From: Rugosimonospora africana
Lineage (GTDB): Bacteria; Actinomycetota; Actinomycetes; Mycobacteriales; Micromonosporaceae
Assembly: GCF_016862975.1 (NCBI RefSeq)
Contig: NZ_BONZ01000106.1
Location: 1 to 50,336 of the forward strand
DNA: 50,336 nt
Direction: 5' to 3'
Shown: piece after piece, positions 17,291-24,112 of the stretch
Layout of the letters: each line of letters begins with the position of its first letter
Position numbering within the stretch: the stretch's first letter is position 1
Notes under the pieces: model-generated
The model's input: the letters and a program-made list of their open reading frames with translations, nothing else
What the model was told of the DNA's origin: nothing
The model's database searches: none
Position numbers and translations under genes: made by a program

Positions 17291-18334
17291 CTACCCCCGC
17301 CGGCCGGCGGCGGCTCCGGCCGGCGAGGCCGGTGCCGCTGGTGAGGCGGTGGCCGGGAGGGTGATCCGGCGGCGGAACACCCAGTAGGTCCACCCCTGGT
17401 AGACCAGGACCAGCGGGGCGAACACGGCCGCCGCCCAGCTCATGATGGTCAGTGTGTAGGGGCTGGACGCGGCGCCGGCCACGGTCAGGCTGTTGGCCGG
17501 GTTCGGGGTCGAGGGCAGCACGTCCGGGTACAGGGTGGCGAACAGTGCCGCCAGGGTGAGGGCGACGGTGGCTGCCGTGCCGGTGAACGCCCACCCGTCA
17601 CGTCCGCGTACCGTCGCGGCGATCCCGCCGGCCAGGCAGGCGAGGGCGGCGACCGCGAGGGCCACCGTGACCCCGGTACGGTGCGGGTGCACCATCCAGG
17701 CCAGAAACGCCGCGAGCAGCGCGACGGTCAGCGGCCCGACGCGCAACGCCACGGTACGGGCGCGGGTGCGCAGCGCTCCGGTGGTCTTCAGGGCGAGAAA
17801 CAGCGCCCCGTGAGTGGCGAACAGGGCCAGGAACGTGGCGGCGCCCAGCAGTGCGGTGGGGCGCAGGATCCAGGCGGCTCCACCGGTGACGGTGTGGGCG
17901 GCGTCCATGGGTACCCCGTGCACCATGGACGCGATGACGGCGCCCCAGCCCAGCGCCGGCAGCAGGGAGCCGGCGGCGATGGCGATGTCGGCTCGCTTGC
18001 GCCACACCGGTTCGGGTCGCTTGCCGCGGTACTCCAGGGCCACCCCGCGCACGATCAGCGCCAGGATGATCAGTACCAGTGGCAGGTAGAAGCCGGATGT
18101 CAGGCTGGCGTACCAGTCGGGAAACGCGGCGAACGTGGCGCCGACGGCGGTGATCACCCACACTTCGTTGCCGTCCCAGACCGGTCCGATGGTGTGCAGC
18201 AGTGCGCCGCGTTGTGGTTCGTCGCGGCCCAGCAGCGGGGCGAGGACACCGACGCCGAAGTCGAAGCCTTCCAGGACGAAGTATCCGGTCCACAGGAACG
18301 CGATGACGGTGAACCAGGCGGTGGTCAGGTGCAT
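17291..18334 (-). CDS. cydB: cytochrome bd ubiquinol oxidase subunit II
   Basis: The protein has 347 residues and about 8-9 membrane helices. The opening TTAWFTVIAFLWTGYFVLEGFDFGVGVLAP is diagnostic of CydB, including the FDFGVG motif. ETIGPVWDGNEVW-type sequence (HTIGPVWDGNEVWVITA, about residue 48) and FAAFPDWYASLTSGFYLPL are also family hallmarks. It pairs with CydA to form the high-affinity quinol oxidase, reducing O2 to water under low oxygen. It is 17 bases downstream of cydA in one operon. No cydDC genes are in the window. Confidence 0.95.
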   Translation of the reverse strand: MHLTTAWFTVIAFLWTGYFVLEGFDFGVGVLAPLLGRDEPQRGALLHTIGPVWDGNEVWVITAVGATFAAFPDWYASLTSGFYLPLVLIILALIVRGVALEYRGKRPEPVWRKRADIAIAAGSLLPALGWGAVIASMVHGVPMDAAHTVTGGAAWILRPTALLGAATFLALFATHGALFLALKTTGALRTRARTVALRVGPLTVALLAAFLAWMVHPHRTGVTVALAVAALACLAGGIAATVRGRDGWAFTGTAATVALTLAALFATLYPDVLPSTPNPANSLTVAGAASSPYTLTIMSWAAAVFAPLVLVYQGWTYWVFRRRITLPATASPAAPASPAGAAAGRRG

Positions 18335-18351
18335 GGTGCGCTCCCCCGGTG

Positions 18352-19758
18352 TCAGTAGGCGAAGGCCAGCGGTGGCTCGTCGGGTGCGGGAGTTCCCGGC
18401 GGTGCGGGTGACGTCAGCGGGGCGCGGGCGTAACGCAGCAGCAGCCGGGTCTCGATGACGGCCAGGGCGACGTAGAGCAGGGTGAACAGGGTCAGTGAGG
18501 TGATCACTTCACCGGTGGACACGCCGGGCGAGACGCCGTCGGCGGTGCGCAGTTGACCGAAGACGATCCAGGGTTGGCGTCCCATCTCGGTGAAGATCCA
18601 GCCGAAGGCGCTGCCGAGCAACGGGAGCAGCGGGGTGACCAGCGTGGCGCGCAGCAGCCACCGGGACGACGGCGTCCGTCCGCGGCGGGTGGCGTACAGG
18701 GCCCAGGCGGCGGTGACGACGGCGAGCATGCCGACACCGACCATCAGGCGGAAGGTCCAGTACGTGACGGGGATGCTCGGGGTGTACGAGCCGGGGCCGT
18801 ACAACTGCTGGTACTGGGCCTGAAGGTCGTCGATGCCCTGGACTCTGCCGGAGAAGTTGCCGGTGGCCAGGAACGACAGCAGCCGGGGCAGTTCCAGCGA
18901 CAGGATCGGGTGGCTGCCGTCGAGGGAGCCGACGGTCAGGATCGAGAACGGCGCGGGCGACGCCGTGTGGTACAGCGCTTCGGCGGCGGCCATCTTCATC
19001 GGCTGTACGTCGGTCATGATCTTGCCTTGGGTGTCGCCGGTGATGGCCAGCGCGGCGCCGGAGGCGAGGGTGACCCAGGAACCCAGCCGGATGCCGGTGC
19101 GCATGGCCGGGGAGTCGTCCGCCCCGCCGGTGCCCCGCATGAGCCGCCACAGGGCCACGGCGGCGACCAGGGCGCCGGCGGCCAGGAACGCGCCGGCCAG
19201 CGTGTGCACGAGGGTGATCAGGGCGACCTTGTTGGTGAAGACGGCCACGACGTCGGTCATCTGGGCGCGGCCGGTGGCCGGGTTGATCCGGTACCCGACC
19301 GGGTGCTGCATCCACGAGTTGGCCGCCAGGATGAAGTACGCGGACAGCAGGCTGCCGAACGCGGCGATCCAGATGGTGGCCAGGTGGATCCGGCGTGGCA
19401 ACCGGTCCCAGCCGAAGATCCACAGGCCGATGAAGGTGGATTCGAGGAAGAACGCGGCGAGGCTCTCCAGGGCCAGCGGGGCGCCGAAGACGTCGCCGAC
19501 GAAGCGGGAGTAGGCGCTCCAGTTCATGCCGAGCTGGAACTCCTGCACAATGCCGGTGACCACGCCGAGGGCGATGTTGATGAGGAACAGTTGACCGTAC
19601 AGGCGGGTCAGCTGGTACCAGCGCGGGTGGCCGGTGCGCACCCAGGCGGTCTGCATGCCGGCCACGAGGAAGGACAGCCCGATGCTCAGCGGTACGAACA
19701 GGAAGTGGTACACGGTGGTGATTCCGAACTGCCACCGTGCGACGTCGAGCGAGTGCAC
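18352..19758 (-). CDS. cydA: cytochrome bd ubiquinol oxidase subunit I
   Basis: The protein has 468 residues from a GTG at 19758 preceded by GAGGGG. The open frame continues upstream, but that part is the shadow of the acyltransferase. The opening DVARWQFGITTVYHFLFVPL carries the heme-ligand histidine in the first helix. FQLGMNWSAYSRFVGDVFGAPLALESLAAFFLEST holds the conserved Glu pair of the proton path, and GWIFTEMGRQPWIVFGQLRT is the C-terminal signature. The quinol-binding Q-loop is of the short type, as in Gram-positive enzymes. It is the first gene of cydAB, divergent from the acyltransferase at 19885, so the 126-base gap holds the promoters of both. Confidence 0.95.
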   Translation of the reverse strand: MHSLDVARWQFGITTVYHFLFVPLSIGLSFLVAGMQTAWVRTGHPRWYQLTRLYGQLFLINIALGVVTGIVQEFQLGMNWSAYSRFVGDVFGAPLALESLAAFFLESTFIGLWIFGWDRLPRRIHLATIWIAAFGSLLSAYFILAANSWMQHPVGYRINPATGRAQMTDVVAVFTNKVALITLVHTLAGAFLAAGALVAAVALWRLMRGTGGADDSPAMRTGIRLGSWVTLASGAALAITGDTQGKIMTDVQPMKMAAAEALYHTASPAPFSILTVGSLDGSHPILSLELPRLLSFLATGNFSGRVQGIDDLQAQYQQLYGPGSYTPSIPVTYWTFRLMVGVGMLAVVTAAWALYATRRGRTPSSRWLLRATLVTPLLPLLGSAFGWIFTEMGRQPWIVFGQLRTADGVSPGVSTGEVITSLTLFTLLYVALAVIETRLLLRYARAPLTSPAPPGTPAPDEPPLAFAY

Positions 19759-19884
19759 CCCGATCCCCTCATCTCTTACCTCGCTACCTGTAGGCAACCA
19801 ACGTATCCCTGTGGGGCGCCGGACCCACAACCACACCCGCCGGATGTGCCGTGGACCACTGCCGGCGCGGGCCGTGGGGGCGGC

Positions 19885-20877
19885 GTGACCGCGCCGGCCG
19901 GACCCGATGCCGTGACCGTCGCGCCGGCAGGCCCGCTCAGCACGGGACCGACCGGCCCCGACCCGGTCGGCGCCGGTCGGGACAGCGCCGACGGGGACAG
20001 CGCCGGCACGCCGTCGTGCCGGCCCCCGCGGCTGTGGCGTGCCCTGCTGGTCGTCGCCCGGGTTCTGCTGGCGCCGTTCTGCCGGCTGCGGGTCACCGGT
20101 CCCCCGCTGCCCACCCGCCTGCCCGCTCTCGGGAACGGCAAAGCCGACCGGCACGGCGGAGGAGGCGACAGCAGAGACGGCGCGGAAGGCGACAGCAGAG
20201 GGGGCGACGGTCGCGAAGCCGCCGCGGGGACCGGCAGCCGGCCGGGTGGTGGGCCGGTGATCCTGGCCGCCAACCACATCGGTTCCCTGGACCCGATCGT
20301 GTTGATGGCGGCGTGCCGGGTGCGGCGGATCGCGCCGCGCATCATGGCCACCGGCGGCCTGTTCCGGATCCCGGTGTTCGGCGCCGTGCTGCGCCACTGC
20401 GGGCTGGTCCGGGTCGACCGGTACCGGGCCGAGGTGACCGCCGCGCTGCCTGCCGCCCGGGCGGTACTGGACCAGGGGTCGGTGCTGCTGGCCTACCCGG
20501 AGGGCCGGATCACCCTGGACCCCGGAGCCTGGCCGGAACGCGGCCGCACCGGCCTGGCCCGGCTGGCGCGCGACACCGGGGCGCCGGTCGTGCCGGTGTC
20601 GCAGTGGGGTGCGCACCTGCTCGTACCGTGGGGCGCCCCGTGGGGGGCGGTGCGGCGGCTGCTGTGGGCCCTGGTCCACCGGCCGGTGGTACGCGTGCAC
20701 TTCGGCGCACCGGTCGACCTGACCGGCCTGCGGATACCCCAGGCAACCGACCGGATCATGGCGACGATCACCGAGAACCTGCGCGCGCTGCGCCCCGACG
20801 AGCCACGGCTGCCGGCCTGGATCGACCCGGTACGCCCGGTGTCGACCGCCCGCTCACGGCGGCACCCGCCCGCCTGA
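19885..20877 (+). CDS. 1-acyl-sn-glycerol-3-phosphate acyltransferase family protein
   Basis: About 330 residues from a GTG at 19885. The HX4D motif is in AANHIGSLDP, followed by GGLFRIPVFGAVLRHCGLVRVDR and the PEG block LAYPEGRITLD: acyltransferase motifs I-III. It would acylate lysophosphatidic acid or a related acceptor at the membrane; a hydrophobic stretch (LWRALLVVARVLLAPF) precedes the domain. Unusually, 40-45 hydrophilic Gly/Asp/Arg residues sit between this stretch and the HX4D motif, coded in part by a 24-bp imperfect tandem repeat (GGCGACAGCAGAG at 20164 and 20188). The first 45 residues are also low in complexity, so the start is uncertain. Divergent from cydA. Confidence 0.85.
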   Translation: MTAPAGPDAVTVAPAGPLSTGPTGPDPVGAGRDSADGDSAGTPSCRPPRLWRALLVVARVLLAPFCRLRVTGPPLPTRLPALGNGKADRHGGGGDSRDGAEGDSRGGDGREAAAGTGSRPGGGPVILAANHIGSLDPIVLMAACRVRRIAPRIMATGGLFRIPVFGAVLRHCGLVRVDRYRAEVTAALPAARAVLDQGSVLLAYPEGRITLDPGAWPERGRTGLARLARDTGAPVVPVSQWGAHLLVPWGAPWGAVRRLLWALVHRPVVRVHFGAPVDLTGLRIPQATDRIMATITENLRALRPDEPRLPAWIDPVRPVSTARSRRHPPA

Positions 20878-20907
20878 CGGCGCGAGCGCCAGCCAGCGGC
20901 GGCCGGT

Positions 20908-21372
20908 TCAGCCAGCGGCGCTCAGGCGCTCGGGCGTCCACAGGTGGTCGGCCTGTCCGGCGGAAAGCCGCTCCCGGTAGATGTCGACCTTGCGTTCGAT
21001 GAGCCCGAGGCAGTCCTGCAACTCGGCGAGCTTCGAGACGACGTCCGCGCGGTGTGCCTCCATCAGCGCGAGGCGTTCCTTCTCGTTGCCGGGGCCGGCG
21101 GAGACCAGCTGGGCGTAGCGGCGGATGTCCCTAATCGGCATGCCGGTGGCCCGCAGCTTGGTGCACACCGTGATCCACTTGAGGTCGGCCTGGTGGTAGC
21201 GGCGCCAGCCGCCGGCGGTGCGGTCGACGCCGGTGATGACCAGGCCGGCACGCTCGTAGTACCGCAGGGTGTGCACGCTGACCCCGGTGCGGCGGGCGGC
21301 CTCGGCGATGCTCAGGCCCGCCCGCGGATCGGATTCGCGGGGCTCGGCTACCGGCGGCGTGACATCGGCCAT
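20908..21372 (-). CDS. MerR family transcriptional regulator
   Basis: The protein has 154 residues; the start is taken at 21372, with an in-frame ATG at 21381 as alternative. Residues 18-90 hold the MerR winged helix (LSIAEAARRTGVSVHTLRYY, ERAGL, WRRYHQADLKWITVCTKLRATGMPI) followed by the dimerisation helix with RRYAQLVSAGPGNEKERLALM and a C-terminal helix. There is no cysteine cluster for metal sensing, so an organic or stress ligand is more likely. It lies 47 bases downstream of an MFS pump on the same strand. A MerR-type promoter is found in front of that pump, so this regulator probably activates the pump and itself. Confidence 0.88.
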   Translation of the reverse strand: MADVTPPVAEPRESDPRAGLSIAEAARRTGVSVHTLRYYERAGLVITGVDRTAGGWRRYHQADLKWITVCTKLRATGMPIRDIRRYAQLVSAGPGNEKERLALMEAHRADVVSKLAELQDCLGLIERKVDIYRERLSAGQADHLWTPERLSAAG

Positions 21373-21419
21373 GCTTCCCATCCTATTCGCGGGCGTTGGA
21401 GACGGCCCTCCGGCGACGA

Positions 21420-22937
21420 TCACCGGTGACCTCCGGCGGCGACCCGGCGGTCGGTGCCCGGATCCACCCGCTCGAACAGCGCCGCCGCCCGACCGGCGGT
21501 ACCCGCGGCCCAGCGCCCGGTGCTGACCAGCCCCAGGACCAGGATCCCGACGCCGAGCCCGAGCACCAGCCACCAGACCCGGTGCGCCGCGACGGTGAAC
21601 GCCGCCCCGCCGCGGGTCGACGCCGCTCCCACGATCGTTCCGGCGATCGCGACCCCCAGGGTGGTGCCGGTCTGCCGGCCGGCGGAGGCCAACGAACCGG
21701 CCAGCCCGGCCATCGACCGGGGCATGCCGGCGACCGCCGAGTTGGTGATCGGTGGGTTGACCGCGGCCAGGAAGACACCGAACAGCAGGTAGGTCGCGAG
21801 TACCGCGGGCAGCGGGGTGGCCGGGCCGAGCCACAGCGACGCGCCGGCGCCCAGGGCCAGCGCGGCCCCGGCGACCACCAGCGGCGGCCGGGGGCCCCGC
21901 GCGCCGACGAGCCGGCCGGCGCGCGGCGACAGCACGATGACCAGCAGCCCGACCGGGAGCAGGCACAGCCCGGCCGGCAGCGCCGCCATGCCACGCACGT
22001 CCTGCAGGTACTGGGTGGTCACGAACAGGAACGCGCTGAACCCGCACAGGGCGAACAGCGCGATCAGGATCGCCGCGCAGAGCGGCGCGCTGCGCAGCAG
22101 GCGTAGCTCCAGCAGCGGATCCGTACGTCGCCGCTCGTACCCGAGGATGCCCAGCGCGGCCAGCACCGCGACGGCGAGCAGTCCGAGGATGACCGGTGAG
22201 GTCCAGCCCAGCCGCTCGGACTCGATGACCGGGGAGACGACACAGCCCAGCATCAGCACCATCAGCGTCTGACCGACCGGGTCGAACCGGCGCGCCCGGC
22301 CGGCACGGGACTCGGGGACGAACAGCGCGGTGCACACGATCGTGACGGCCACGATCGGCACGTTGATCCAGAAGATGGCGTGCCAGCCGAGACGGTCGAC
22401 CAGGGCGCCGCCGAGGATCGGGCCGAGCGCCAGCGACAGGCCGCTCATCGAGCCGAACACGCCGATCGCCCGGGCCCGCTGCGCCGGTTCGGGAAACGTG
22501 GTCGCCACGATCGCCAGCGCCACCGGGTTGAGCATCGTGCCACCGGCGGCCTGCAGCGCCCGCGCCGCGATCAGCCAGCCGATGCCCGGCGCCAGACCGC
22601 AGAGCAGCGAGCCGAGGCCGAACGCGGCCAGGCCGATCTGGAAGACCCGGCGACGGCCGACCCGGTCGGCGGTGGACCCGGCCAGTACCAGGAAGCTGGC
22701 CAGCACCAGGGTGTACGCGTCGATCGTCCACTGCAGACCGGACTCCGAAGCGTGCAGGTCGCGACGGATCGCCGGCAAAGCGACGTTGACGATGGTGATG
22801 TCCATGACCACGACGATCATGCTGGCGCAGCAGATCGCGAGGACCAGGAGCCGGCGGCGCTGGCTCGGTTCGGGCACGTCGCCCGGGGCCGGGCCGCGTC
22901 CGGCCGTCACGGTGGCCGGTTGAAGGGAGGTGCTCAT
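21420..22937 (-). CDS. MFS transporter, DHA2 (14-helix) drug-efflux family
   Basis: The protein has 505 residues. Helix 1 carries the D1-type motif MIVVVMDITIVNVALPAIRRDL. Motif A is GSTADRVGRRRVFQIG and motif C is GLSLALGPILGGALVDRLGW with WHAIFWINVPI. These are standard for EmrB/QacA-type multidrug exporters. The hydrophilic C-terminal tail is rich in Arg and Gly. It is first of a two-gene set with the MerR regulator. Its promoter has the 19-bp spacer typical of MerR activation and ends almost at the ATG, so the messenger may be leaderless. Confidence 0.93.
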   Translation of the reverse strand: MSTSLQPATVTAGRGPAPGDVPEPSQRRRLLVLAICCASMIVVVMDITIVNVALPAIRRDLHASESGLQWTIDAYTLVLASFLVLAGSTADRVGRRRVFQIGLAAFGLGSLLCGLAPGIGWLIAARALQAAGGTMLNPVALAIVATTFPEPAQRARAIGVFGSMSGLSLALGPILGGALVDRLGWHAIFWINVPIVAVTIVCTALFVPESRAGRARRFDPVGQTLMVLMLGCVVSPVIESERLGWTSPVILGLLAVAVLAALGILGYERRRTDPLLELRLLRSAPLCAAILIALFALCGFSAFLFVTTQYLQDVRGMAALPAGLCLLPVGLLVIVLSPRAGRLVGARGPRPPLVVAGAALALGAGASLWLGPATPLPAVLATYLLFGVFLAAVNPPITNSAVAGMPRSMAGLAGSLASAGRQTGTTLGVAIAGTIVGAASTRGGAAFTVAAHRVWWLVLGLGVGILVLGLVSTGRWAAGTAGRAAALFERVDPGTDRRVAAGGHR

Positions 22938-22944
22938 GAATCCG

Positions 22945-22975
22945 ACGCTAAAACCTCGCGCGCGCTTCAGGTCAA
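22945..22975 (-). promoter_or_regulatory. MerR-type promoter with 19-bp spacer
   Basis: On the reverse strand TTGACC (22975-22970) and TAGCGT (22950-22945) are separated by 19 bp, and the spacer carries the dyad ACCTGAAGCGCGCGCGAGGT. Over-long spacers with a central dyad are the mark of MerR-family activation. Transcription would start about 7 bases after the -10, at 22938-22939, next to the pump ATG at 22937. Confidence 0.6.
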
Positions 22976-22991
22976 GCCGCGCACGGCCGCT

Positions 22992-23030
22992 GCCGGGTCA
23001 GCTGGGACGGCCGGCGCCGGGTCAGCTGGG
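22992..23030. repeat. 24-bp period duplication overlapping a gene end
   Basis: The 15-mer GCCGGGTCAGCTGGG occurs at 22992-23006 and again at 23016-23030. The second copy contains the stop codon of the HTH regulator (23022-23024), so the end of that gene has been duplicated once. Confidence 0.6.
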
Positions 23031-23558
23031 TTTGCGCTGGCGCAGGAAGACCAGCACCGCCTCCCGGGTGGTCCGCGCACCCAGCGCCTGCCGGGCCTGC
23101 GCGATGCGCCGGTTCGCGGTGCGCAGCGACAGGTACTCCGCCGCCGCGGCGGCGGCGATCGTCTCGCCGTTGGCCAGCCGTTCCAGCAGCGCCCGCTGCT
23201 CCGGCAGCAGGCTCGGCGCCTCCGACCGAACCGTCGCCTCGGTGGCGGCGGCGTCGGTGTCCGGGTCGCGCATCACCGGGCCGAGCCGGCCCAGATCGGC
23301 CAGCAGCGTCCGGCCGACCTCGCTGGTGAGGTCGGCGATGGCCACCACCCCGGCGCCTCGGGCCGCGGCGTGCACCGCCAACTGCGCGGTGTCCAGGTCG
23401 GCGACCCGCCCGTAGAGCACCAGCCGCTTCATGGTCACGTCCCACGCCGGTTCGGCGAGCGCGAAACCTTCGCGGGTACGCCAGCCAGCGCGGCTGAGCC
23501 GGCGCAGGGCGCTGATGGCCTCGGTGCCGGTGGGGACCACGTAGCGGGGGGTACTCAT
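23022..23558 (-). CDS. LuxR-type helix-turn-helix regulator
   Basis: The protein has 178 residues. The C-terminal 60 residues (LLPEQRALLERLANGETIAA, AAAEYLSLRTANRRIAQARQALGARTTREA) have the spacing of a GerE/LuxR DNA-binding domain: the recognition helix is followed by the conserved turn and an L-G-x-x-T-R segment. The N-terminal 110 residues have no phosphorylatable receiver pattern; they contain RLVLYGRVADLDTAQLAVHAAARGAGVVAIA, perhaps a small alpha/beta sensing domain. It resembles orphan LuxR-type regulators of actinomycetes. Target unknown. Its ATG overlaps the stop of a short upstream frame. Confidence 0.8.
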   Translation of the reverse strand: MSTPRYVVPTGTEAISALRRLSRAGWRTREGFALAEPAWDVTMKRLVLYGRVADLDTAQLAVHAAARGAGVVAIADLTSEVGRTLLADLGRLGPVMRDPDTDAAATEATVRSEAPSLLPEQRALLERLANGETIAAAAAAEYLSLRTANRRIAQARQALGARTTREAVLVFLRQRKPS

Positions 23559-23644
23559 CCGAGAACCTCCTGGGCGATGGCGACAGCCTCCGCCCGGATG
23601 CGTGCGCCCAGCGTGCGCATGCCCGAGCGGCCGTGCGCCTCCAC
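23555..23644 (-). CDS. possible short peptide coupled to the LuxR-type gene
   Basis: A short frame from a GTG at 23644 gives 29 residues (VEAHGRSGMRTLGARIRAEA then VAIAQEVLG) whose TGA overlaps the ATG of the regulator. The frame is open and protein-like further upstream (TAPVEVTGEPTRRISG) to about 23770, but no normal start codon is found there. It may be the tail of a broken gene or a leader peptide. Weakly supported. Confidence 0.25.
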   Translation of the reverse strand: MEAHGRSGMRTLGARIRAEAVAIAQEVLG

Positions 23645-23776
23645 CGTCTCGCGACAGATACCGGGCTGTCCAGAGATCCTGCGGGTCGGCTCGCCGGTGA
23701 CCTCGACCGGGGCCGTTCGGACGGTGTCGCGGACGCGGGTTGACTCTCGGGTAGCCCGAGACGCGATCCTGTCCGG

Positions 23777-24112
23777 GTGAGCGACGACAACCTGGTGAGC
23801 ATCGGAGCGTTCGCCCTCGTCAGCGGCCTGTCGATCAACGCGCCGCGGCACTACGACGAACTCGGCCTGCTCCGGCCGGCGTTCGTCGACCCCGCCACCG
23901 GGTACCGCCGGTACCGGCCGGACCAACTGCGCCGGGCGCGGACCATCGGCGCGCTGCGGCGGGTCGACCTGCCCATCGACGCCGTCCGTGAGGTGCTCGA
24001 CGGCCCCGAGTCGACGGGTAGACCGCTATCTCGAACACGGAGTCGCCATGCCCGAGCCGACCACGCCCCGCATCGTCCAGGTGACCATCACCGTCACCGA
24101 TCCGGCCGGGGC
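23777..24112 (+). pseudogene. collapsed MerR-VOC fusion gene
   Basis: The GTG at 23777 begins an intact MerR winged helix (VSIGAFALVSGLSINAPRHY, DELGLLRPA, GYRRYRPDQLRRARTIGALR, LPIDAVREVLD). After codon 78 the frame changes by one base near 24011, and the sequence resumes as RRVDRYLEHGVAMPEPTTPR then IVQVTITVTDPAGA, the join between coiled coil and VOC domain of a common actinobacterial MerR-VOC protein. About 30-40 residues of the linker helix are missing, and the VOC domain stops after its first strand where the FUSC gene ends. Both an internal deletion and a 3' truncation are needed to explain it. Confidence 0.65.

Noticed and set aside
18553-19884. Long N-terminal extension of the acyltransferase frame
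   Set aside because: It is antisense to cydA and has shadow-frame composition (Gln, Gly, Arg, Asp); the gene is taken from the GTG at 19885.
19759-20700. Long N-terminal extension of cydA
   Set aside because: CydA proteins start just before the first helix; the extension is the antisense of the acyltransferase and is Arg/Pro/Gly-rich.
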